From the NCBI GenBank assembly GCA_050699815.1, contig JBOHFT010000002.1, positions 1 through 64,000 of the forward strand: a DNA stretch of 64,000 bases, given 5' to 3'. Both the position numbers and the translations under genes were made by a program. The notes under the pieces are model-generated. The model saw only the letters and a program-made list of their open reading frames with translations, did not search any database and was not told the DNA's origin. This DNA comes from GCA-003244245 sp050699815. Its GTDB lineage: Bacteria; Actinomycetota; Actinomycetes; Mycobacteriales; Pseudonocardiaceae. Shown here one piece after another: positions 32,139-39,007 of the stretch; position 1 is the stretch's first letter; each line of letters opens with the position of its first letter.

Positions 32139-33161
32139 ATGCGTATCGGCGTACTCACGGGGGGCGGGGACTGCCCGGGGCTCAACGCGGTGATCCGGGC
32201 CGTGGTCCGCAAGGGCATTGAGGTCTACGGGCACGAGATCATCGGATTCCGGGACGGCTGGCGGGGGCCGATGGAGGGGCTGGTCCAGCCGCTCGGCCTG
32301 GCCGACGTGGAACACATCCTCCCGCTGGGGGGCACCATCCTGCGCACCTCGCGCACCAACCCGTACCGCAACGGCGGTGCGGAGCAGGTCAAGCGGACAC
32401 TCGCCGAGCACGGCGTGGACGCCCTGATCGCGATCGGCGGGGAGGACACCCTCGGGGTGGCTCACCGGCTGGGCGAAGACGGGGTCGTCGTGGTGGGCGT
32501 GCCGAAGACCATCGACAACGACCTGGGTGCCACCGACTACACCTTCGGGTTCGACACCGCGGTGCACATCGCGACCGAGGCGATCGACCGGCTGCGCACT
32601 ACCGCGGAGTCGCACCACCGGGCGGCGGTCGTGGAGGTGATGGGCCGCCACGCGGGCTGGATCGCGCTGCACTCCGGGATGGCCGGCGGGGCGAACGCCA
32701 TCCTGATGCCGGAATGGCCGTTCTCCACCGACCGGGTGTGCAAGTGGGTCATCCGGTGCCTCGAGCGGGAATCAGCCGCGATCGTCGTGGTGGCCGAGGG
32801 TGCGGTGCCGGAAGGCGGCGCGGAGCTGGTAGCCGATGCCAAGACCGACGCGTTCGGCCACAAGCGCCTCGGCGGTGTCGGCATCTGGCTGGCCGACGAG
32901 ATCGCCCGGCAAACCGGTGCCGAGTCCCGTGCTGTGGTTCTGGGGCACATCCAGCGTGGCGGGACTCCCACTGCCTACGACCGGGTGCTGGCCACCCGGT
33001 TCGGCGTGCATGCAGTCGACGCGGTGCACGAGGGCGAGAGCGGCGTGATGGTCTCGCTCCGCGGCACCGACATCATCCGGGTGAAGCTGGCTGAGGCCAC
33101 CGCGGCCATCAAGACGGTGCCCCGGCAGCGCCATGCGGAGGCCGAGGTCTTCTTCGGCTGA
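32139..33161 (+). CDS. pfkA: 6-phosphofructokinase, predicted pyrophosphate-dependent
   Basis: 340 aa from ATG 32139 with GGAAGG upstream. Phosphorylates fructose 6-phosphate in glycolysis. The donor-selecting positions read Asp103 (GGEDTLGVA) and Lys123 (PKTIDND), which correspond to E. coli Gly104 and Gly124. Asp plus Lys is the signature of PPi-using enzymes such as the one from Amycolatopsis methanolica, which this protein resembles throughout as I recall. M. tuberculosis PfkA has Gly at the first position and uses ATP. PPi enzymes work reversibly, so it could also serve gluconeogenesis. Confidence 0.92.
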   Translation: MRIGVLTGGGDCPGLNAVIRAVVRKGIEVYGHEIIGFRDGWRGPMEGLVQPLGLADVEHILPLGGTILRTSRTNPYRNGGAEQVKRTLAEHGVDALIAIGGEDTLGVAHRLGEDGVVVVGVPKTIDNDLGATDYTFGFDTAVHIATEAIDRLRTTAESHHRAAVVEVMGRHAGWIALHSGMAGGANAILMPEWPFSTDRVCKWVIRCLERESAAIVVVAEGAVPEGGAELVADAKTDAFGHKRLGGVGIWLADEIARQTGAESRAVVLGHIQRGGTPTAYDRVLATRFGVHAVDAVHEGESGVMVSLRGTDIIRVKLAEATAAIKTVPRQRHAEAEVFFG

Positions 33162-33209
33162 CGGTCCCGCTGGACTGGCCCGGGGGATCACCGCATAGGC
33201 TGAAGCATC

Positions 33210-34598
33210 GTGAACTGGACTGTGGATGTCCCGATCGACGCGCTGCCGGAGCTGCCGCCGCTGCCCGCCGAGCTCCACGCCAAGCTCGACGCTGCGCTGG
33301 CGCGGCCCGCCGGGCAGCAGCCGAGCTGGCCTGACCCGGACATCGTGCGCAGCGTGCGCACCGTGCTGGAAAGCGTCCCGCCGATCACCGTGCCCCCTGA
33401 GGTGGACCGGCTGCGGGATCAGCTCGCAGCGGTGGCCCGTGGAGAGGCGTTTCTGCTGCAGGGCGGGGACTGCGCCGAAACCTTCGCCGACAACACCGAG
33501 CCGCACCTGCGAGGCAACATCCGCACGCTGCTGCAGATGGCGGTGGTGCTCACCTACGGGTCGAGCATGCCGGTAGTGAAGGTAGGGCGGGTGGCCGGGC
33601 AGTACGCCAAGCCTCGGTCCGTGCCGGTCGATGCACTCGGCCTCCCGTCCTACCGCGGCGATATGATCAACTCCTTGGTTGCCTCGGCCGAGGCGCGGGT
33701 GCACGACCCGTCGCGGTTGATCCGGGCCTACGCCAATGCCGCCGCGGCGATGAACCTGGTGCGGGCACTGACCCTGACCGGCATGGCGGACCTGCACCGG
33801 GTGCACGACTGGAACAAGGACTTCGTCCTGCGATCCCCGGCTGGGGCGCGCTATGAGGCGCTGGCCGGGGAGATCGACCGGGGCCTGCGATTCATGTCGG
33901 CGTGCGGTGTGAGTGACTCGTCGCTGCACTCCACCGAGATCTACGCCAGTCACGAAGCGTTGGTGCTCGACTACGAGCGGGCCATGCTCCGCCTGGACAA
34001 CACTGCTGACGAGCCCAAGCTCTACGACCTGTCGGCGCATTTCCTCTGGGTGGGGGAGCGGACTCGGGCGCTGGACGGGGCGCATATCGCATTCGCTGAG
34101 CTGCTGGCCAACCCCATCGGGCTGAAGCTGGGTCCCAGCACCACGCCCGACGAGGCCGTGGAGTACGTCCAGCGGCTTGACCCGCACGGCGTGCCGGGTC
34201 GGCTCACGCTGATCTCCCGGATGGGGTCGCAGCGGGTCCGCGATGTGCTGCCGGGGATCGTGCAGAAGGTCACCGCCGCCGGCCACCAGGTGATCTGGCA
34301 GTGCGACCCCATGCACGGCAACACCATCGAGTCCTCCACCGGGTACAAGACCAGGCACTTCGACTGGGTGGTCGACGAGGTGCAGGGCTTCTTCGAGGTG
34401 CACCGCGCGCTGGGTACCTATCCCGGCGGGATCCACGTGGAGCTCACCGGGGAGGACGTCACCGAGTGCCTCGGCGGCGCTCAGGCCATCTCCGACGCTG
34501 ACCTGTCCGGTCGGTACGAAACCGCGTGCGATCCGCGGCTGAACACCCAGCAGGCCCTGGAGCTGGCGTTCCTGGTCGCCGAGATGCTCCGCTGTTGA
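33210..34598 (+). CDS. aroG: 3-deoxy-7-phosphoheptulonate synthase, class II (DAHP synthase)
   Basis: First step of the shikimate pathway: PEP + erythrose 4-phosphate to DAHP. 462 aa, the class II (plant/mycobacterial) size. Motifs include LLQGGDCAETFADNTEPHLR (metal Cys), KVGRVAGQYAKPRS, LWVGERTR, HQVIWQCDPMHGNT and GGIHVELTGEDVTECLGG. GTG 33210 is the start. Its stop codon is followed by a short tandem duplication. pfkA upstream feeds the PEP and sugar-phosphate pools. Confidence 0.95.
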   Translation: MNWTVDVPIDALPELPPLPAELHAKLDAALARPAGQQPSWPDPDIVRSVRTVLESVPPITVPPEVDRLRDQLAAVARGEAFLLQGGDCAETFADNTEPHLRGNIRTLLQMAVVLTYGSSMPVVKVGRVAGQYAKPRSVPVDALGLPSYRGDMINSLVASAEARVHDPSRLIRAYANAAAAMNLVRALTLTGMADLHRVHDWNKDFVLRSPAGARYEALAGEIDRGLRFMSACGVSDSSLHSTEIYASHEALVLDYERAMLRLDNTADEPKLYDLSAHFLWVGERTRALDGAHIAFAELLANPIGLKLGPSTTPDEAVEYVQRLDPHGVPGRLTLISRMGSQRVRDVLPGIVQKVTAAGHQVIWQCDPMHGNTIESSTGYKTRHFDWVVDEVQGFFEVHRALGTYPGGIHVELTGEDVTECLGGAQAISDADLSGRYETACDPRLNTQQALELAFLVAEMLRC

Positions 34599-34627
34599 GT
34601 GGTCACAGTTCTTGAATGGTCACAGTG
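34595..34627. repeat. Short tandem duplication between the aroG and kinase stop codons
   Basis: TTGAGTGGTCACAGT (34595-34609) is followed by TTGAATGGTCACAGT (34613-34627), period 18. The first copy contains the aroG stop; the second contains the stop of the opposing kinase gene. Confidence 0.65.
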
Positions 34628-36611
34628 TCGTCAGCGCGACGGTGGTGCCGGGGCGGACGGGCTGATCCGCCCCGGGTGACTGCGAGATCACCCGTCCGCC
34701 GCCGAAAAGGCCGAATCCCCCGAAGGACCCGAAAGACTGGCTGACGGTGCTGTTGAGCCCAGCGTCGGCGAGCACCCGCCGGGCCTCGGCGATGGACAGC
34801 CCGACCACCTGGGGCACCACCGGCGAGGTGCTCACGAGCAGGATGACGCTGGTGCCACGGGCAACGCCGGTACCGGCCCTCGGGTCGGTACCGATCGCGC
34901 GCCCACCGGCTATCTGGCCGTCGAACTGGCGCCGCACCTGCGCGGTCATGCCTGCGCGGGCCAGCGCCGCGACCGCGTCGGCCTCGCGTCGGCCCCGCAC
35001 GTCCGGCACGGTGGCCGGCGCCGGGCCCTTGCTGATCACCAGGGTTACCGGTGCGCCGACGGTGAGCACGGTGCCCGGCCCCGGCCGCGGCCCGATCACA
35101 GCGCCCGCTGGGACGGTGCCGTTGAACTCCTCGGCCGGGTTGCGCCGTGGGCTCAGGTCCGCCTCGCGCAGTGCCTCCTCGGCCTCCTCCGGTGTGATAC
35201 CTGCCGCCAGGTCGGGCACCACCGGGTGGCCCAGCGAGATCACCACAGTGATGCCTGAGCCGCGCACCGCCTGCTGGCCCGGCCCGGGGTCGCTGCTGAT
35301 TACCGTGCCCCCCGGGACAGCGTCGTTGTGGTCCTCGGTGAGGTTGGGTGTGAGGTCGGCGGCGGCCAGCCTGGCCTGCACGGCACTGCTCGGCAAACCC
35401 GTCAGGTTGGGCACCACGGTCCATCGGCCGCTGCCCAGCCACCACGCCCCCACCCCGGCCGCGGTCGCGAGCATCAGCACGATCACCATCCAGACGATGA
35501 AGGCGCGCCGGTTGCGAGCGCGCTCGCGGAGGTAGGGATCGTCGGGTTCGTCGGTCGTCACATCGACTCTGGCCAGGGCCCGGGTCCCCTGTGGTCCATG
35601 GTCGGTGGGCGGGGCCGCCACGGCGGTCGGTGCGCCGGCGGGGGCCATCGCCGCCGCCGTGCCATAGGGGTCGGTGCGGGGCGCCGCGGCGGCTCCGGCC
35701 AGCTCAGCGGCGATCGCGGGCACGGGTACTGGCACTGGCCTGATGCCCAGGCCGGTGCGCACCGTCCGCAGTGCGCGCAGGAACGCCGACGCGTCCGGCG
35801 GGCGGGCGGCCGGGTCCCGGCGGGTGGCCCGCACGACCAGATCGTCCAGCGCTGCGGGTACTGCGGCACCTGCCGTGCTCGGGGCCGGCATGTCGTCGTT
35901 GACGTGGCGATAGGCCACTGACAGCGCGGTGTCGCCCGTGTATGGCGGTGTCCCGGTGAGCATCTCGAACAGCAGCACTCCGGCGGCGTAGACGTCGCTG
36001 CGGGCGTCGGCTGCCCCGGTGGCGACCTGCTCGGGCGACAGATAGGCCACCGTGCCGAGGATGACGTCACCGGTGGTGCTGACCTCGGCCGCCGCGCGAA
36101 CCAGCCCGAAGTCGGCCACCTTCACCACGCCACCGCGCCCGATGAGGACGTTCTCCGGTTTGATGTCGCGATGGACCAGCCCTTCCCGGTGCGCCGCGGC
36201 CAGCGCCGAGAGCACCATGTCGGCCACCGTGATCGCCAGTGGTACCGCCAGCTTGCCGTGCTGCTGGCGCAGCAGGTCCCGCAGCGTCCCACCCTCCACC
36301 AGCTCCATCACCAGGAACGCGTAGTCGCCGGTGGGGGAGGAGTCGACGCCCTGGTCATGGACCCCGACGATCCCTGGATGGTGCAAGCGCGCGGCGGCGC
36401 GGGCCTCCCTCTCGAAGCGCTGCAGGAACATCGGGTCGGCGGCGAACCGGGGGGCCATCACCTTGATCGCGACCGGACGTTCCAGCCGGGTGTCTGTGCC
36501 CCGGTAGACCGTGGACATGCCGCCGTGGGCCAGCACCGGACCAACCCGGTAGCGCCCCTCGAGCAGGGTGCCGACCAGGTGTCCGTCGTGCTTGGGCCCC
36601 TGTCGTTCCAC
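34620..36611 (-). CDS. pknL: Transmembrane Ser/Thr protein kinase with four PASTA domains (PknL-like)
   Basis: 663 aa. Cytoplasmic kinase domain at about 17-280: GGMSTVYRGTD glycine loop, invariant Lys in PVAIKVMAP, HRDIKPENVLIG catalytic loop, VADFGLV and APE-like SPEQ. One membrane helix near residues 374-395 (FIVWMVIVLMLATAAGVGAW). Outside, four PASTA repeats begin WTVVPNLTGL, HPVVPDLAAG, ATVPDVRGRR and PVVPQVVGL and may sense muropeptides. The last PASTA holds an unusual FGSFGGFGLFGGGR loop. Adjacent to and divergent from its probable substrate gene, as pknL and Rv2175c are in M. tuberculosis. Confidence 0.92.
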   Translation of the reverse strand: MERQGPKHDGHLVGTLLEGRYRVGPVLAHGGMSTVYRGTDTRLERPVAIKVMAPRFAADPMFLQRFEREARAAARLHHPGIVGVHDQGVDSSPTGDYAFLVMELVEGGTLRDLLRQQHGKLAVPLAITVADMVLSALAAAHREGLVHRDIKPENVLIGRGGVVKVADFGLVRAAAEVSTTGDVILGTVAYLSPEQVATGAADARSDVYAAGVLLFEMLTGTPPYTGDTALSVAYRHVNDDMPAPSTAGAAVPAALDDLVVRATRRDPAARPPDASAFLRALRTVRTGLGIRPVPVPVPAIAAELAGAAAAPRTDPYGTAAAMAPAGAPTAVAAPPTDHGPQGTRALARVDVTTDEPDDPYLRERARNRRAFIVWMVIVLMLATAAGVGAWWLGSGRWTVVPNLTGLPSSAVQARLAAADLTPNLTEDHNDAVPGGTVISSDPGPGQQAVRGSGITVVISLGHPVVPDLAAGITPEEAEEALREADLSPRRNPAEEFNGTVPAGAVIGPRPGPGTVLTVGAPVTLVISKGPAPATVPDVRGRREADAVAALARAGMTAQVRRQFDGQIAGGRAIGTDPRAGTGVARGTSVILLVSTSPVVPQVVGLSIAEARRVLADAGLNSTVSQSFGSFGGFGLFGGGRVISQSPGADQPVRPGTTVALTTL

Positions 36612-36709
36612 AGCCCCCGGATCGTACGGACTCGGTCCGGATCGTCCGGACTTGGCCCGGATCCCGGCACTGCCCGAACGGCGGAAGGGCGCCGGCCAAC
36701 GGATGTGGC

Positions 36710-37087
36710 ATGGTGACCACTGTGAGCGACATCCCCATCGCCCCGGACATACTCGATCCCGAGGTGGCGGTGCTGCCGCTACCCGACGTGGCGCGGCGGC
36801 TCGCGCTACCGGTAACCCGGGTGCACCAGATGCTGCGCGACGGGCAACTGCTGGGGGTGCGCAGGCAGGGCGTGGTGATGGTGCCCGCGGAGTTCCTCCG
36901 CGGTGACGCCGTCGTCAAGGGACTGCCTGGCACGATCACCCTGCTGCGCGACGCCGGCTACTCCGTCGAGGAGATCCTGCGCTGGCTGTTCACCGCGGAG
37001 GACTCACTGCCCGGTACCCCTATCGGCGCGCTGCGAACCGATCGGGGCCGCGAGGTGAAGCGCCGCGCCCAAGCAATGGGGTTCTGA
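36710..37087 (+). CDS. Rv2175c-like DNA-binding protein
   Basis: 125 aa with an N-terminal winged/HTH-like segment (LPDVARRLALPVTRVHQMLR, then DGQLLGVRRQGVVMVPAEF) and a conserved C-terminal helical part ending RGREVKRRAQAMGF. The mycobacterial protein binds DNA and is phosphorylated by PknL, which lowers binding. The same divergent pairing here supports that relationship. ATG 36710 or GTG 36722 can start it. The N terminus holds two Thr (V-T-T-V), candidate phosphosites if the longer form is made. Confidence 0.85.
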   Translation: MVTTVSDIPIAPDILDPEVAVLPLPDVARRLALPVTRVHQMLRDGQLLGVRRQGVVMVPAEFLRGDAVVKGLPGTITLLRDAGYSVEEILRWLFTAEDSLPGTPIGALRTDRGREVKRRAQAMGF

Positions 37088-37213
37088 CGTCGGCCGCTCG
37101 CATCGGCGCGGTGACTGGCGATGGTGCAGCAGCTCTCCAAGCCCTGACCGCGCGCGGTATCCTCGCGAGCAATTTCTCAGTGGTCCAGCTGGGGACGCAA
37201 AGGGAGGACACTG

Positions 37214-37420
37214 ATGTTCGGAAAGCTCGGCAGGCTCGTGGCTCTGGTGGGGATCGCCCAGGCCGTGTTCCGGTTTGCCAAGAACAACCCCGACAAGGTC
37301 AACAAGATCGCGGACCAGGTCGGCCACTTCGTTGACGAGCGCACCAAGGGCAGGTTCCACAGCCAGATCGACGGCGCGGTGCGCAAGGTCCAGGACGCCA
37401 CCAGCCCGCGTCCTCAGTAG
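37214..37420 (+). CDS. MT0933/Rv0909-like antitoxin-family small protein
   Basis: 68 aa with GGGAGGA before ATG 37214. The core NNPDKVNKIADQVGHFVDER followed by GRFHSQIDGAVRKVQDA matches the short Lys/Asp-rich helical family represented by Rv0909, described as the antitoxin of the Rv0910 (SRPBCC) toxin. No SRPBCC gene is adjacent here, so it is an orphan or has another role. The N-terminal hydrophobic stretch LGRLVALVGIAQAVF is longer than in typical members and could be membrane-associated. Confidence 0.72.
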   Translation: MFGKLGRLVALVGIAQAVFRFAKNNPDKVNKIADQVGHFVDERTKGRFHSQIDGAVRKVQDATSPRPQ

Positions 37421-37471
37421 CGGGGTTCGACGGACGGCGGTGACTGGGCAGCTGATGGGATACTGACGGCC

Positions 37472-38035
37472 ATGGCAGTGAACTCCTTCATGGTCCCGCT
37501 CGGCACGCCAGCACCGCCGTTCGCCCTGCCGTCTCTCAACGGCCAGATCGTGACCACCGACGGCCTTGCCGCCGGTCGGCCACTGCTGGTGATGTTCCTG
37601 TCCAATCACTGCCCCTATGTCCGGCACATCGAGCGAGAGCTCGGCTCGCTGGTCGCCGAGTACGCCCGGGATGTAGCCGCGGTGGCGATCTGCAGCAACG
37701 ACACCGAGACGTACCCCGCCGACGGCCCTGACGGGCTGACCGAACAGGTCCGCCGCGCCGGTTTCACGTTCCCCTACCTGCTCGACGGCACCCAGGAGGT
37801 CGCACTGGCCTACCGGGGCGCGTGCACGCCGGACTTCTTCCTCTATGACGCGGGGCGCAAGCTCGTCTACCGGGGCGAGTTCGATGAGTCCCGCCCCCGC
37901 AACGGCGCTGCGGTGACCGGCAAGACGTTGCGTGCGGCGCTGGACCTGGTGCGGGCCGGGCAGCCGGTACCCGAGCCTCAGGTGCCCAGCGTGGGGTGCG
38001 GCATCAAGTGGAAGCCGGGCAACGAGCCGTCCTGA
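37472..38035 (+). CDS. Thioredoxin-fold peroxiredoxin-like protein
   Basis: 187 aa of the AhpC/TSA-redoxin type that acts on small thiols or peroxides. The active-site region is FLSNHCPYVRHIERELG with one Cys in place of a C-x-x-C pair, so it is more like a one-Cys redoxin than a disulfide reductase. GTPAPPFALPSLNGQ is the usual N-terminal strand. The C-terminal PSVGCGIKWKPGN motif, with a second Cys, is typical of this subfamily and may be the resolving Cys. It follows the small antitoxin-like gene by 51 bp. Confidence 0.85.
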   Translation: MAVNSFMVPLGTPAPPFALPSLNGQIVTTDGLAAGRPLLVMFLSNHCPYVRHIERELGSLVAEYARDVAAVAICSNDTETYPADGPDGLTEQVRRAGFTFPYLLDGTQEVALAYRGACTPDFFLYDAGRKLVYRGEFDESRPRNGAAVTGKTLRAALDLVRAGQPVPEPQVPSVGCGIKWKPGNEPS

Positions 38036-38140
38036 ATTACGGGTGCATCCGCACTGTCTCCCTATACCACTGATGGGAAGTAGCCACCGTGGTACCCCCC
38101 GTTACGTGGTCGTGATACTGGCCGCCTAATCTGCGCAGCC

Positions 38141-38878
38141 GTGGAAGTGGATCGCAACTCGCGGGATCGCCGCGGCGCCGAGGGCCCGGTGGTCGGCCAG
38201 ACTGGCGCCCGATTCGGCGGTTCGGCCGGCCGTCGTAGGCGGACGGTGGTCGAGCCGCCGGAGGACGACGGTGCCGGTGCGGCCCACGCCCCCCACGCAG
38301 ACCTGGCCGTCGGCCAGACCGGCGCCAGGTTCCCGTCTCTGTTCCGGCGTAGGCGGCACCAGGAGCAGGACCACGAGCAGCAGGCAGCGGAGTCCACTGG
38401 CGCGCAGCGCCCGCTCGACCAGCAGCAGGCCGTCCCGCCGCCGGAGATCGCCTTGCCGGCCTCCGAGCCGCACCGGCTGCCCGAGCCGGACCTGCTGCCT
38501 GAGCCGGACTGGGTCGAAGGGGTCGGCTGGGACGTGCCCAAGGAGACCTACGGTTTGGTGCGTCCCTACACCCTCACCGGCGGACGGACCGCGTCGCGCG
38601 TCGACCTTGAGGTCGAGACCCTGGTGTCGGCGACGGGTCAGGGGAGCAACCCTGCGGACCGTCCGGAGCACAGCGCGATCCTCAGGCTGTGCGCCATTCC
38701 CCGCTCGGTCGCGGAAATCGCCGCCCTGCTGAAGACGCCGCTGGGAGTAGCCCGAGTGCTGCTGGGAGACCTGGCCGATGCGGGCAGCATCGCGGTACAC
38801 CGCACGGCCGGCTCCGCTGACGCCCCAGCGGACGTCGCCTTGATGCGGCGGGTGCTCGCTGGCCTGCAGCGACTCTGA
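38141..38878 (+). CDS. DUF742 protein with duplicated VGQTGARF motif, lacking its usual partners
   Basis: 245 aa from GTG 38141. The C-terminal half is a DUF742 winged-helix domain (RPYTLTGGRTASR, HSAILRLCAIPRSVAEIAAL, GVARVLLGDLADAG). The N-terminal half is disordered, Arg/Glu/Gln/Pro-rich, and contains VGQTGARF twice (about residues 18 and 57), each followed by an Arg cluster. DUF742 genes normally sit in conservon operons with a roadblock protein and a Ras-like GTPase; neither is here. The repeated motif could be a docking site. No function is claimed. Confidence 0.8.
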   Translation: MEVDRNSRDRRGAEGPVVGQTGARFGGSAGRRRRTVVEPPEDDGAGAAHAPHADLAVGQTGARFPSLFRRRRHQEQDHEQQAAESTGAQRPLDQQQAVPPPEIALPASEPHRLPEPDLLPEPDWVEGVGWDVPKETYGLVRPYTLTGGRTASRVDLEVETLVSATGQGSNPADRPEHSAILRLCAIPRSVAEIAALLKTPLGVARVLLGDLADAGSIAVHRTAGSADAPADVALMRRVLAGLQRL

Positions 38879-39007
38879 CCCAAGATCAGAGTTGTCCCGG
38901 GCTGCCGTCCTGCCCGGCTGGCGACACCGCGTCCACCACTCCGGGCGTGGTGGAGGTTGGAGGGCCCGCCCGCGCCGCCGGCTGCTGTCGGCGCTGCCCA
39001 TCCGGGG

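Noticed and set aside
36239..36466. Arg/Pro-rich frame antisense to the PASTA kinase
   Set aside because: One of many GC-driven shadow frames; the kinase motifs on the other strand are unambiguous.
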